A DNA stretch of 64,000 nucleotides from Cristatella mucedo (lineage: Eukaryota; Bryozoa; Phylactolaemata; Cristatellidae), in assembly GCA_009760855.2 (NCBI GenBank), contig WPIO01000085.1:835001-899000 (forward strand). The letters run 5' to 3'. The position numbers and the translations under genes were made by a program. Shown here in pieces: positions 11,901 to 23,652 of this stretch. Numbering within the stretch: the stretch's first letter is position 1; the number at the start of each line of letters is the position of its first letter. The notes under the pieces were generated by a model that was given only the letters and a program-made list of their open reading frames with translations, ran no database searches and had not been told where the DNA came from.

Positions 11901-12388
11901 TGCTGCTGCTGCTGCCGACGACCTTGGCGTGCTGTGAGCGCACTGGGAGTGTGCGTGCGTGGGGCTAGCACCGGGCTGGCGCAGAGATTGCACGAGAGAC
12001 AAACAGACAGACAGACAGTGGGCAAACCAATCATGGCTCGGCCAGAACTACGTCAGCAGAGAAACGCTTCGAGCCATATAACTCATTCGCCTAGTGAAGG
12101 CGCGCTTCACTCCACTTCCGGCGGTGACCGTGGAAGGTTTGGGAAAGCCTTTGGGAGTGACGAATCGGGAGACGATGCGTGTAGCCTCGCAACGAACTGA
12201 AGCCGCTGAACGCACTCACTGAGCGGTCGCTGCTTTGATGTTGGCCATTTTGCTCAGGATGTCGTAGCCATGCTGCTTCTTCGAGTCCCACTTACTCACG
12301 CAGTTGTGCAGGTCTGCTACGGCGTCCTTGACCTTCCTCGGTATGCCAGTCAGCTGCCCTTTCGAGGCGAACGGACTACTGGTGTCCA
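8584..12388 (-). CDS. CINP: CINP-like protein, two internal exons (partial gene)
   Basis: Exons 12388-12220 (169 bp) and 8677-8584 (94 bp) join in phase: the first starts with two bases of a codon and ends with CA, the second supplies G to make Gln and ends in phase 0 before gtaagtg. Acceptors are ttgctcttcag and tgctgtcgcag. The joined peptide contains IPRKVKDAVADLHNCVSKWD and SKMANIKAA, which match the N-terminal 'KIKDNAADWHNLILKW...ANLKI' block of CDK2-interacting protein, followed by a segment LPLCDDIHKV comparable to its central helical region. CINP is a nuclear factor linked to replication origins, ATR signalling and ribosome maturation. The first coding exon (above 12388) and the C-terminal exons (below 8584) were not located. 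The intervening 3.5-kb intron carries a SINE and a hAT transposon. Assignment rests on short conserved blocks. Confidence 0.65.
8947..8982. repeat. (AG)n microsatellite
   Basis: About 18 AG dinucleotides in the CINP-like intron. Confidence 0.9.
9243..9385 (-). repeat. tRNA-derived SINE, family 1
   Basis: On the minus strand: A-box TGGTTTGGTCCAGCGGTTAA, B-box GGGCTCGAGCCCCG, and tail with GAATAGAGATTAGGGGTTCT. Sits in the CINP-like intron next to the hAT element. Confidence 0.85.
9486..9493. repeat. hAT target-site duplication, left
   Basis: TCCTAAAC, identical to 11816-11823 and directly abutting the left inverted repeat. Confidence 0.9.
9506..9562. repeat. 28-bp near-perfect palindrome near hAT left end
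   Basis: Arms 9506-9533 and 9535-9562 are reverse complements with one mismatch and a 1-bp spacer. The left arm is normal subterminal hAT sequence, so the right arm looks like an inverted duplicate of it. Confidence 0.9.
9770..11610 (+). pseudogene. hAT transposase pseudogene (GTF2IRD2/ZBED-like)
   Basis: The N-terminal piece 9815-10114 has a BED-like zinc finger (CLICQETVAVFKEYNISRHF, then ATKH). The C-terminal piece 10984-11610 (208 aa) has the catalytic-domain end and the hAT dimerisation motif (CEQTFSVMNINKARHRSKL). Between about 10115 and 10980 recognisable segments such as VVKLVKFIRARGLKHRQ lie in different frames with stops, so the gene is frameshifted several times and cannot give a full transposase. 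A possible original start at 9770 is followed at once by a stop. Confidence 0.88.
11816..11823. repeat. hAT target-site duplication, right
   Basis: TCCTAAAC directly abutting the right inverted repeat; matches 9486-9493 in all 8 positions. Confidence 0.9.
11867..11914. repeat. (CAG)n-(CTG)n inverted triplet repeat
   Basis: About nine CAG units run directly into about seven CTG units, giving a self-complementary hairpin block just outside the hAT insertion. Confidence 0.9.
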
Positions 12389-12829
12389 CTGAAGAGCAAG
12401 CAGCGGACAAAGACGTGCACGTGCAGCACGTGGTGCATGGGCAAGGGGCACCAAGCAAACAGCGAGTGTGCCACCGCCGGTGTCACGTGGGCACAGCAAT
12501 ACGGCAGCTAGAATAGCAGCCGCCGAGGCACACGGCTCGACATAGCGCGCCTAACGTGCTGTGCAGCTTGTGGATGCTGCCAGAGGTGCTGACTGGTATG
12601 GTGGCAAGCGTTTGGTTCGCCGAAGAACCCCCAGCAGACAAGCATGGCAGCAGGCTAAATATGGCCGCACTTCATTTAACATGGTTTATAAAAGAAACAA
12701 CGGGGCAAATTTTCCCTTTCAACTAGCTAGTTTTCTATCTTATTATCTTATTATTATTTTTTCTATCTTAGTCTTACTACTAGGAGCCTGCTATCAAAGG
12801 CTGGGAGCCTGCCAGATCGTTAGCAGCCA

Positions 12830-14130
12830 GAATATTAATGATTAATATTATACATTTGTAATAGTGCCCTCAGAAAACTTAATCTCTATGTAAAGTGCCT
12901 AGAAAGAAATTAAGTTTTCTGAGGGCACTAAGCAAATGTATTATTATTATTATTATTAAACGAACTGAAGACACGGTCTCCGTAGGATTTGAGGTTTGTA
13001 CGAGGTGTAGGTAAACAATTAGATTCCGAAAAGCGGGTAGCACTATGAATAGCCTGGTGAGGGAGTAGCTCTGATAGGTAGGCTGGAAACAGAGAATGAA
13101 GGGACCTAACAGTGGTAGAATCTTGAAGTCATTACGCTGCTTATTTGGGAGCCAGAGCAGGTCGGCGAGAAGTGGTGTGATGTGGCAACCGCGACTCTCA
13201 CGACAGACAAGCCCAGCTGCAGAGTTTTACACTAACTGTAAGTGCCTGATTGCACAGACCGGTAGACCAGCTAGCAGTGAGTTGCAGAAGTCGAGACGGG
13301 ATGTCACAAATGCATGGACTTATTTAGCTGTAGTATCCCTGCAAAGCAAGCCCGAACTTTTAGCAATTTTACACAGCTGAAAGTAGGCTGACTTGCCTGT
13401 GGATCTGACGTAGTCATCTCTTAAAAGGTCAAATCGGAACAGGACACCAATTTCGTGCAGATGCAACATGAGATATGCTGGTAGAACCGATACGTTTTCC
13501 AATTAATAACTTTAGACGAAGGCACACACTGTACACTGAATGAGATCTGCACGTGGTCAGATAAGCATAATTTGGTTTTGGTAATAATTGGTGATGATAG
13601 CATACAGTTGTATGATAACATTCGGTCGAACATGTGACCCCCTTGATGCGAGTAGGGAGGGTCATGCACACGAGCCAAAAGAGAAAACGAGTCAGTCACT
13701 GCACACACAATTCGGCGCTAAAGGCGTCGGATACGTTATCCAAACGAATGTTAAAATCGCCGATAACTAGGAAGGATCGATTACTAGCAAGCAGAATCGG
13801 AATGAGACCAGAGAAATCTGAGATAAATGAGGTCTTGGTACTGAACTCAAAATAAGAGATTCAAAAGTTCAAAGCTTCGGGGTTCGGGGCAAACGGTTTC
13901 AAATTAAAGGATGAGTATGCTCATTAATGGCGACTCGGCCACCAGTTTTGATTGATCTAGGGGTATGAAAGAAGGAACAACCTATCGCGGTTGCGTCGGT
14001 TGTGATCGCTGGCTGATCTTGACACGAACCAAGACAACATTTTTCCATGCGAGCTGCAGAGCACCAGAATTCTCCAACGACATTCGAAATCGGAAATAAT
14101 ATCGAAAATAGAAATCGGAAGTGACGCACT
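12830..14130 (-). mobile_element. L2/CR1-like LINE fragment (degenerate)
   Basis: 13080-13400 matches the reverse-transcriptase C-terminal region of the better copy at 57584-58620. Further 5', around 13420-13760 on the minus strand, a decayed apurinic-endonuclease-like segment is readable (FNIRLDNVSDAFSAEL, then LPTRIKG). The 3' end carries the conserved hairpin and an (ATT)n tail at 12905-12958, fused to an inverted second copy of the tail at 12840-12900. Many stops and frameshifts. Confidence 0.75.
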
Positions 14131-15129
14131 CATCGGCAGCCTTCGACACTGGCTCGGGCGCTGCCGAAGGGTTCGTGCTCTGAGGTCAAGGTCCACGGCT
14201 CGAGACCACAGAAGTCGACGCTTTGCAAGCGCTCAAAACCAACACGCAAGCACACAGTCTGGAAACCTTACACAATCTTCTATAGTGGAGGCGATAAATC
14301 AATCGATGCCTTGCCGCCACAACGCTGTCGTTGTCTCCAATAATCGCAGCTCCGGCGGCTTTCCGGTCGGCTCCAGGTGTCCGCAATAGGAAAAAGGGGG
14401 AGGGGAAAAGGGGCGCCGTACCGCACGTAAGGGAGGATCAGCTCCGACAGGGACCCATCGTCGGTCGGGACGCATCGGTCCAAGCGGCGCAGTAGAACGC
14501 AACTTTAGCTAATGCGTGGAAGGCAGGAGTGCGTCCATGACACGCTGTAACCCCGCCGCAGGTGACGGAAACGATAGGCAAAGAAAATTAAGGGGCGGGC
14601 ATGACCTATCAAAATGACGAAACGAACGGAACAATAATAATAATAACAATAATTCGTTTTTACAGGCCCCCTCAGACACAAAAGCTCTTTCTTTACAGCC
14701 ATGATTCGCCACTGCCTGTCTGGCTTTTTTTGCAGAAGGCCGGGGTGGCTGAGTTGGAACTACTTGGAAGGAAGTGGCGCTGAAGTAGGTCTGGCTCGAC
14801 TGGGTTCGCAGCGCGCGCCCTGCAACCCACGAGAGCGACCTCAAAAGCTTTCGGGTAACGTCAGCGAGCGAGTAAACAAACCGCTGAAAGTAAAAGCTGC
14901 TGCTGCAAGAAGAATAAAAGGCGAGTTTTTCAGCGCTCACCATGGACTGGAATATATGAAGGGACGGCAATCGACGCGGACGCAGTCGAGTCCGACACGC
15001 GCTGACCAGCAGGTGCAGCCATGAGGGCGCGTCGCTATCGCTTCCGGCTGGTCTACCTTGACCTCAATATCCGATCTTTAGCCGCGGTGGGAAGCCGGAT
15101 CTTTTTAGGTAGGTGGTATCGCGTTCCTG

Positions 15130-15610
15130 CGTGAAATAATAACAATAATTAATTCACCTGATAAAGCGCCCTCAGATAACTTAATCTCTCTCTAGGCGCT
15201 TTACATTTGCTGTAAAGTGAAATGCAATTGAATGGTAAGTAAAATCATGCTTGAAAAACAAACGAAATGAATAATATGGTTAGGGGTGACATGCATAGGG
15301 TCAGCATGCAAATGTGGTTAGTGGCAGCATGCAGTGTCAGCACGCATAAGCACATGAAGGACGAATCACAGGGACCCACTAAATGCTGTCCTAAATAGGT
15401 GTTTTTAGGTTCCTTTTAAATGTGGTCAGGGCAGGGGATGTTCTGACGCAGGTCGGGAGACAGTTCCAGGCTTTGGGAGCATATGAACTAAATGCACGGT
15501 CTCCAAAGGATTTAAGAAAAACCGGCGTCTGGTTCGGACAAGCTGCACGCGATCCGTTGTCTGGTAGGTGCAACTACTTCGAGGGAAGGGTGCGAGTGGA
15601 TATTATCTAG
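15130..15610 (-). mobile_element. L2-like LINE, 5'-truncated 3' fragment
   Basis: Encodes on the minus strand the C-terminal [20 protein letters not shown] and TTFKRNLKT motifs of the L2/CR1 ORF2 end, followed by the 3' UTR with the GCGCC/GGCGC stem-loop and an ATT-rich tail. Confidence 0.85.
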
Positions 15611-16921
15611 GTGTTATACTATGTAATTATATTGAATTCACTTATAATTATAATATAATATATTATTATATTATGATATAAATCCTGGTTGCGAATGTGG
15701 GGGATGTGTGAAAAAAGCCATGCGATTCTTAGCTTACCGTACACGAGTAGTTCGCTAAGAAACCAAAATAGTTGAGTAAAGTAGTAAAAGAGAACTTGAG
15801 AGGTAGGTGTGACTGGCAGCCATGCCTAGAGACTGAATCCTAGGTATTTCGCTCAATTGCTAGCAGTACCTGGAAATAATTGACTGGACAAATGAGACTT
15901 GGCAGCACAGTCATTTTCCAGTGGGTCGGGGCACGGCTTGATGTTTTGGACCAGCAGCAGTGAGGGCCACAACGATCGTGGGCAAGGCGATCTAATTTCT
16001 AATGGTCAGTTGCATTTTGATGTTGTGGTGATCATCTGCTGCAAGATAAACTGCCTTTGTTGCATTAAGGTCCATTAGACTGGGCTCTACCGGCCTCTGA
16101 AGGGCCTGCCACCTAACAATCAGACATTCGCCATGGCAGCATACATAAGCCGCTGGCGATCAGCCAGGCAGCTTGAGCGATGGTCACACCACAGCCATAA
16201 GCTGGGGTATGTCGCAAGCAGTTTTCTCCTTCTCTCTCAGTGGGCTTCGAAGGCATCCGTAACCTGTCTTGCGAAAACTGCAGGCTAGCCGGCCATCGGG
16301 AGTGCACCCGCCGAATTTTCCCAGATCTGCATGCCATTTCTGCCCTACATGCACCGCATCATTTCACAGCACGAGGACATATTTATACTGGCTTCCAAAA
16401 GTCCAGCTCGGTGCACGCGGCCCAAGCCTTTTCCTCCACAGCCGGCTACCACGAACGCGATATGCAACTGCCAGCTCGGGCACAAAGAATCGGAGCTGTC
16501 GGACCTGCGTGGAGTACCGAAGGCAGCAGGACTCGAGTAGGTAGACAGCAGTGGCAACAGACAGTGGCAACATCAAAAGCCAACGCACGGACAAGCAAAA
16601 GCATCGTGCCACGTGGCATCGTGCCATCATTGCGTGCCATCATTGCACGCCACATCGTGCCATCATTGCGTGCCATTGTGGTAGGGGGGCGTTACGGCGC
16701 CAAAAGGCAGCTCGAGATGGGCGTCGAGGAATCAACTGCAGCATTCAGCAGACACTGCATCCAACGGCGAGGCGGCGAATGGAGAAAACGATGCCTTGCG
16801 CTGGCTCCGCTCACGGCGCCAGCGAGAGCGTGGCTGGCACGGCTATGCGCTGCTGCAAGAGATCAGTAATTCGCGGCAGCAATTTTCACAAGCAGCAGCC
16901 GAGGCTGCTTGCCACAAGTCT

Positions 16922-16927
16922 TTTATT
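16922..16927 (-). promoter_or_regulatory. Candidate poly(A) signal of TMED10
   Basis: AATAAA on the minus strand, 477 bp beyond the TMED10 stop at 17404. It is the nearest canonical hexamer I saw, but position alone supports it. Confidence 0.4.
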
Positions 16928-17403
16928 GTTCTACGCGACTTAGCCACAGGCGTATGAAAAGTAAGGTGACACCCGAAGAGTGAGAGAGAGAGAGAGCAAG
17001 TGCGAGAGAGCCGCCGATCGTGCAAGGCTCATCTACTGCTGCACGGATCTCAGCAAGCTAAGCGCCACTATCAGCGGCAACTACGACCGCGGAAAGACCG
17101 CGAGCGAGCTACCGTGCATCGGCGGTCGGAGCGAACGACCGCAGGCAGCAAAGCAGCGTCGCCACAGGCGTTTTGCGCACGACCGTCGGTCGCGAATGCG
17201 GCGGTGGCCGGTCATTTAGTGCAGTCCTCGACCCACAGCCGCCGCCGCTGCGGGCGAGGCGCTCTTGCTGACACGGGCAGGGCCCGTTAGATGTTGGTGG
17301 CGCAAGCGTGGCAGCCAATGACGACGATGTCGAGCTTATTTGCCTCTGCTGCTGCTATTCCGCTTTCCTTCGTGCCACGGTCACGGATGCCTCGACGCAG
17401 CGC

Positions 17404-20400
17404 CTAGTCGATGAGCTTCTTGGCCTTGAAGTAGCGGCGCAGGTAGAGCACTTGCCACGTGGCCAGGCCAATGAGGCAGGCCATCGAGAGAATGCTGAAG
17501 TAGAGCACTCGCGAGTGCGTCGACTCTGCAACGATCGGAGGCGGCGGATGCAGTGGTCGACATGCGACGAGCGACTGTGACCCCGTGGCTCAATCGCTGC
17601 TGCAGCAGCAGCAGTAGCGATCGAGCTACGGCTCGGCTGGACCGGCTGCCTGCGGCCTGATGGACGACCCGAAGGTCGGCTGATGCCTGAGGGTCGGCTG
17701 ACTGCCAGCAAAAGCAATAGCGAGATCCCTACACCAAAAGCAATGGCGAGATCCCTACACCAAAAGCCAGATCCCTACATCAAAAGCAAAAGAGCTATGC
17801 ACTCGCAGCACTTGACGACACACAGGGGTCGCGGGTTCGAGTTCAGCAGCAGGCAATTGATCACTTGCCTACAGCAAGTCAAGGTTGATAGCCCTACGCT
17901 CTTCTACCACTACACAAATTAGGCTGTTGAATTAGCTAAGCTTTACTTATTTTACTTTCAGGGCAAATTTTGAGAAATTACTTGGAAGCTACTTGGATTA
18001 TTAACAATCAAACGTTTGTTTAAAGTAACTTTCAAAAGATAAACATTTATTAGAAATGATTGGATCTCAAGTTTTGCCGATTTCTGCACGAAAAGAAAGC
18101 ACGGAAAAAAATTATTATGCAACTGCTGTCTCACCCGGAGTAAACCGGAAGTGTGAAAAGTTCCTTTGCAGCAAATGTGTAAAGTGCCCAGACAGAGATT
18201 GAGTTCTCTGAGGGTGCTATATCAAATGTAATTATTATTATCCTTATTATTAACTAATAAATTTGTCAATCTCTTTATCATATGCAGTTTTTTTACTCAA
18301 CTTACTGAACCTTGGTGGATCGAGGTACACGTTTTCAGCTAGTTGAGGTACAGGCTCTTGACTTTTAAGCAGCTTGATTTATCGTGTAGCTTTGTGCTTG
18401 CAAAGATAAATAGATAAAATAACTAACTAGCCGATTAAACAGCCTCTTTTTGTATTGCGACAGAAGAGCCTTTACGGCTATATCACCACCGCTTGCAGTG
18501 GCGATAAAGGATCGCCCACCACAGGATTCGAACCCACGACCTCGGTGCCGAGGTCGTAAAAAGCAACCGCCTTACCTAGTGAGAGATCGCATAACTCAGC
18601 CAATACTTCACAGATCAATTTGAAATGCAAGCTCAGCTGTGCTTGTACAGAACGGCAGTAGTCATTTCTGATTTCGGTGGGATAGGTTTGCCACACGTTA
18701 TGAAACCTTGAAATTAATATTCTGCAATCATGCTTTATATTCTGCAATACATTGGGCAGAGCAGAGGGGAAGAGGGCAAGAGAGAGAGTGAGAGAGAGGC
18801 AGAGGGAGACAGTGAGAGAGAGAGCTCTCCTCTCCTACCGTTGGTGTCGCGCATCTCCTCCTCTCGAGCGCGCATGTAGGCGAAGTCGCTGACGATGGAC
18901 TCGGACAGATCCTCGAGCCGGCGAAGCTCCACTTCGAGCGGCTTCAGCTTCTCAGCTTTGGCGAGCTGGGAGCAGGAACCGGAAGAGAGAACACGAAGGA
19001 ATCAACCGCATGGCGCTAGCAAGCGACGTCGCTGTTGACCGGCACGGCGCCCGTCGGAGGCATCAACCGGTGTCGCTGCCTGCATGCGTGCAGAATTTCC
19101 GGGTGCATGCATCACAACCGGATATGCTGCATGCCGGGCAGCCAACTCAGCCACCTCCCAAGCGCTTCGCCTCACTCCGCGCCAGCTGCCAGATGCTAAG
19201 GCTGCAATGCGTCAAGGCCAACGGTTAAAAAGCTGCTGCTCAAATTACGTACAGCAAAAAGCAGGTGGCATTTAAGATGCGGTTAGAATTTTTTTTTGAA
19301 ATCTCAACAAAAACCATACAGCACATACAGCATGGCTTAAGAGCAAATCCAACGACAGCGAGAGTTGCCTAGCAAACGATGCGCCGCTGGCCGGGCAGGC
19401 AGGCTGCCCTCATGCAAGACTGCTTCTTGCATCTTTGTATAGCTATGGACAGGCACGCAATATCGACATCTCGGATTGCGTGCAGACAAGCAGGGACCTT
19501 CATTCAAATCAAACGGCACGGCCGAGCTGCCTCGCCAATCAGCTGCTGTCTCCGCTTTGGCCGAAAAACTATTGCCAAGCACCTCAGGTAGGTCAGAAAC
19601 CCATAGAGCAGCGGTTCTCAACCTGCGGGTCGTTCGACCCCCCATAGTGGTCGCCTAAGACAATAGGAAAACATGCAGTTCCACATTTTGCACACGATAA
19701 TTTTATAGTTAGGGGTCGCCACAACACGAGGAACTGTAGTAAAGGGTCGCTCGTGCTGCATTAGGAAGGTAGACAGACCACCGAGGCCATATCGGGGGTC
19801 ACGTGACACTGGTTTGTCACGTGACATATACGAGTGGCTGCAGCAGTGACGTGTATACGTGACAGGGACAGGCACGTGACAGTGTGAGGGTCACGTGAGC
19901 GCACGCACCTCATCGTAGCTCTTGGCCTCGATGCCGTGCTTCATCATGATGTACACCTCGCGGTCCTGAATCACGCTTCCTGCAGGCAATGAATAGCGCA
20001 GGTAGCGTGGCTGACCGACGGAACTAGCCGCTAGCAGCAGCACGGCCTCGCGAGTTTGCGCTGGCGCGTGCATGTACGGGCTGGAATGGGCGGAAATGTG
20101 GGCTGTGTGGGGGAGGGGCTGCCAGTGAGAGCCAGTGCAGCTGCACTGCGGCAAGCAAGCAGGCAGGCCCGTGTCTCACCGTCCACCTTGGTCTCGAAGC
20201 AGACCTCAAACAGGTCGTACTCCTCAGTGGTGAAGGCAAACTTGCCCTTGGTGGCGTCCTCCTTCTGGTAGAGAATGTGGCCTCGGGCGTCGGAGACCTG
20301 AGTGCACGAGAGAGAGAGGCGTGGCAGTGGCACTGGCTGCTGTGCCACTGCCAGGAGGACGGCCAAAGCCAGGCATGTTCGGGCCTGCCCCTCACCCCCA

Positions 20401-21481
20401 CGAACACAGCGCGGGAGACAGGTGTCACCCACACGGTAAGGGTAGATCTTCGCATCAGCTAAATCGCAGCTGCCAAGGAAGTGCATGCAACCACTAACCA
20501 TTCGACCACGCTTCCTTTGCAGCACACGTTAAGTGCCTAGAAAGAGATTAGGTTCTCCGAGGGCGCTTTATCAAATGTATCACCATTATTATTATAGCTG
20601 AGTTGGCATAGCAGAGCCAAACTTTACTTGGACAGGGGGTGGGCTACCGTTAGGTACATAATCGCTGGCTAGCAACATGCAGTATTCTTAAAAAGACAAA
20701 TAGGCGGCAGGATAGGGGATGGTGGGAGGTACATGCAAGCCGCCCCGAGCACGGCCTCCGGCTGCTGCTGCTGCTACTACAGAGAGCCATCATTGGCCAT
20801 CAGCGAGCACCAGCGTGCATCTCGAGACCTCAACCGCATACGTGCGCACACATTCAACAACAACAACAACATCGCATTTGCATTGTGCCCCCAGAGAACT
20901 GAACCCCTTTCTAGGCACTCTATAGATGCTGTGCAGAAAGCATAACCAAACGATTGGTGGTGCCATCAGCAATGTACAATGTACATACGCAGGCGATGCG
21001 GCATCGGTGCAGCTGCAACCTGACCAATCTGGCAACTGAGAGGTGAGGCTCGGACTCACGGCACACAGCAGACGAACAATCCTCCTCCTCCTCCTCCGCA
21101 GTCCACTGGCCCAATACCCACACCCCCCAGCTGTCACCCCTCCCTCGAAGTAACTAGCCCGGACACAGCTACAGCAGCAGCAGCAGTTCCGGCATGGCAC
21201 CGGCCAAAGAGCTGGTGCACAGCACGCGGGTATTCAGGTGACAGCAGCAATGGGTGGCAGAGCGCAAGGCGCCTCGGCACCATTGTTTGATTGTTTCGAG
21301 GATAGCCGACCGAGCTCTCCCTCCTTCTCTTTCTCTCTCTCTCTCTCTCTTAATATATTCACACTTCGCCGAAAGCCCACAGCAGAATTTCCTGACAAGC
21401 AAGCAAACTGGAGCGCTGCACAGTGGAGGAGCGAGTTGACGACCACTGGGACGACCGAGTGGGACGATCCAGATAGAGAGT

Positions 21482-21566
<85 letters not shown>

Positions 21567-23652
21567 GAAGATGAGAGTAAGGGAGGAGAGGAGAGAAAAA
21601 GGGAAGTGAAGAGAGGGGGGCAGAACTTTTGGTGAAGGACCCTTGTCCGTGTGTCCTTTGTCTATGTCTGTTCAGCTGTTCAAAGCAGGCAGCACCGTCA
21701 CTCGGTGAGTCTCCTAGTTCCACGTGTCGCTGAGTGTCGCCGACGGCTGCACACCGAACGGAAGCGGCAGCAGCTTACTCACCCCCCCCCCCCCCCCCCC
21801 CCCCCGTTGCTGACGGAAGCACCCCACGAGAAAGCAGCACGTGCGAGGTGACCTGTGAAAGCGCACTGCTGACTGTCGAAGGAAATATGCCGCCGACCTC
21901 CAAAGGACGGTGCAGCCGGACAGCAGCTCCGGCTGCACCGGCCGCTGTGACTCGAAAGGCTTCGTCGAGTTCGGAAGTGAAAGCGTGCCTCCTCCTGCGA
22001 TGCTAAGCTGCGTGTCTAATCGGACAATGGCTGCGGCGGGCCCCTCGGAAGACCGACACCGACTGCAGCCGAAGCTGCTGCCCGACAGACATCTCTCTCC
22101 GACCGCTGCTGCCGCCACAAGCTGTGGCCGGCAGCCAGAAGCAAGCTCAAGCTCGAGCGCTCGCCTGTGCGGAAGGCAAAATCGCGAGGTGAGCGTATAA
22201 AGTGACGCGACCCGGCTGAGTGGCGATTGGAAATGGCCCCCATTTCTAGCTTTTGGAGCGCCTTTTTTTCCTGCAACGCATGCATGCCTAAGTAAAAAAA
22301 AAAAAGAGTTACACCGGTTAGCCGATCAGACTGCCTCATTTATACAGAGGCCTCGAAGAGCCTTGGCGGCTAGCACCACCGCTCACAGTGGGCAGTGCAG
22401 GCTCGTCTGCTGCAGGACTCGAACCCTCGACCTCTACCTGGGTCGTGAAGTGCGAGCTGTGACTAGACACCGTGCTAAAACTGCGAAAAACAACACCGAA
22501 GCAGCTGCGCAGCTTCGTCAGTGTCACGTCAACGTCAAACATCAACGTCATCATCAGGTGCAGCTGCACGTAGCTGCACCAGCGAAGCAGCAGCACACAC
22601 CGAGCCTGAAATCAAGAGTCGGTGCGTGTAATGCATTCAATTTTCTTACAATACGCATCCGTTGCAATCCCTTTGGAAGCAAGCTAGCGAACTGTTTACG
22701 CATACCTCACACAAACCTCAAATCCTCTGGAGACAGTGCTTGTAGTCGTATGCTCCCAAAGCCTGGAACTCACTCCCGGCTTGCCGTCCCGACATCCCCT
22801 GACTCGACCACATTTAAAAAGAAAACTAAAAAACGTTCATCGCAGCATCTAGCGCGGTCACTGTGATTCGACCTTAATGTGCTTGTGCACGCTGACACTG
22901 TGCATGCTGCCACTAACCACATTTGCATGCTGACCCTGTGCATGTCACCCGTAACCAAGCTATTCTTGTTGTTATTCGATCATGCTACCACCAACCATTC
23001 GATCGCGTTTCTTTGCAGCAAATGTAAAGCGTCTAGGAAGAGATTTGAGTTCTCTGAGGGCGCTTCACCAAGGGTGTTATTATCCTTATTATTATTGTTA
23101 CTAGCTTGCGAGCCTATCCACATAGCCCGACGCCCACAGCGGATGAAAGCTCCGCGATTCGAACTGGAGCTCAAAAATACAGGCCGGAAATTTCAAGCCA
23201 TTCAGCGCAGCGGAGCAGGAAACGCAGGAATCGACGCCATTCGAAACCTAAGCGGCGCCCGGCGGCAGAGAAGTATCACGTGGTGGGTGGGAGCGAGCGA
23301 GCGCAAGCTGATAAGATCCTATGATCCTAGAAGCGATCGGCAGCAGCGGCGGCGGCGGCAACAACGTTCTAGGACGCAGCGCCAAGGGGCGACGCTTTCG
23401 CCACGCGACAGTGGCGCTCACACACACACACACCAAAAAAAAGCATGCCAGCCAGCGAGCGACACTCACCAGCAAGTGCGTTTTCTGTCCCGGCGCATCC
23501 GAGAGCTCGTACTCGCCGGATACGAGAACGTTCTTGTGTATCTCTTCGCGAAGGCATTTCTTCTCGTTGACGGGCAGATGGAACCGAAGCGATCGCACTG
23601 CGACCACGCTGACGGCCAACAGCAGAGCCAAATGCCTGACTGAACCCAACAT
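17404..23652 (-). CDS. TMED10: TMED10 / p24-delta ER-Golgi cargo receptor (5 exons, complete)
   Basis: Exons 23652-23470, 20297-20180, 19979-19909, 18965-18839 and 17525-17404 give 206 aa plus stop. All borders fit GT-AG and phases 0,1,0,1. The protein has a signal peptide (about 1-20), then a GOLD domain ([44 protein letters not shown]) with the expected cysteine pair C33 and C94. A coiled coil follows ([20 protein letters not shown]), then one transmembrane helix (about 173-195) and the cytosolic tail [11 protein letters not shown]. Dilysine and an aromatic pair (YF in place of the usual FF) fit COPI/COPII binding. It cycles between ER and cis-Golgi in p24 complexes selecting cargo such as GPI-anchored proteins. 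ATG 23652 is the signal-peptide Met. The length matches the family, and no breaks are present. Confidence 0.97.
18165..18245 (+). repeat. Solo LINE/SINE 3' hairpin tail
   Basis: AAAGTGCCCAGACAGAGATT, then TTCTCTGAGGGTGCTATATC and an ATT tail; a strongly 5'-truncated copy of the shared L2/SINE 3' end. Confidence 0.75.
18428..18590 (-). repeat. tRNA-derived SINE, family 2
   Basis: Minus-strand tRNA-like head with B-box GGGTTCGAATCC and the family 2 body. It lies in intron 4 of TMED10, in the same orientation as that gene. Confidence 0.8.
19613..19770 (+). mobile_element. Probable non-autonomous hAT relic
   Basis: Begins CAGCGGTTCTCAACCTGCGG, followed by GGTCGTTCGACCCC, a hallmark start of several hAT families. 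An internal block with 'GGGGTCGCCACAACACGAGG' fits. The right end is too decayed to define and no target duplication was confirmed. Lies in the TMED10 intron between exons 3 and 4. Confidence 0.6.
20520..20945. repeat. Two solo 3' hairpin tails in opposite orientation
   Basis: 20530-20595 (plus: GTGCCTAGAAAGAGATTAGG, GGGCGCTTTATC, then ATT repeats) and 20860-20945 (minus: same motif with CAA/CAG-rich end). Both sit in TMED10 intron 1. Confidence 0.7.
21482..21566 (+). repeat. (GACA)n microsatellite
   Basis: About 21 tandem GACA units within TMED10 intron 1; reads as (TGTC)n in the gene's sense. Confidence 0.95.
21781..21805 (+). repeat. Poly(C) run
   Basis: 25-base C homopolymer in TMED10 intron 1. 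Confidence 0.9.
22318..22460 (-). repeat. tRNA-derived SINE, family 2
   Basis: Diverged copy: GATCAGACTGCCTCATTTAT, GAAGAGCCTTGGCGGCTAGC and the head GACTCGAACCCTCGACCTC are recognisable. Confidence 0.7.
22630..23100 (+). mobile_element. L2-like LINE, 5'-truncated 3' fragment
   Basis: Decayed ORF2 end ([10 protein letters not shown], '[20 protein letters not shown]'), then the 3' UTR with repeated CATGC motifs, the hairpin near 23020-23065 and an ATT tail. In TMED10 intron 1, antisense to the gene. Confidence 0.8.

Larger units (their letters stand above)
12389..17403. other. LINE-rich stretch between CINP-like and TMED10 genes
   Basis: Contains two minus-strand L2-like LINE fragments (12830-14130 and 15130-15610), short AT-rich palindromes near 15640-15680 and the TMED10 3' UTR at the right end. 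The open frame 16240-16869 (209 codons) is the longest but has no recognisable domain, repetitive sequence in part and no splice support, so it is not called. The CINP-like first exon must lie somewhere above 12388 but was not identified. Confidence 0.45.

Noticed and set aside
16240-16869. 209-codon plus-strand open frame
   Set aside because: No domain, no splice or promoter context; part of it is a degenerate 'CATCGTGCCATCATTGCGTG' repeat. Likely chance in moderate GC sequence.
17820-17870. tRNA gene suggested by a B-box-like GGGTTCGAGTTC
   Set aside because: No complete cloverleaf could be drawn; probably a SINE remnant. A similar B-box at about 47508-47520 was rejected for the same reason.
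21651-22196. Plus-strand Ser/Ala-rich frame ending at a gtgagc donor
   Set aside because: Lies antisense in TMED10 intron 1, with no acceptor partner or conserved sequence.
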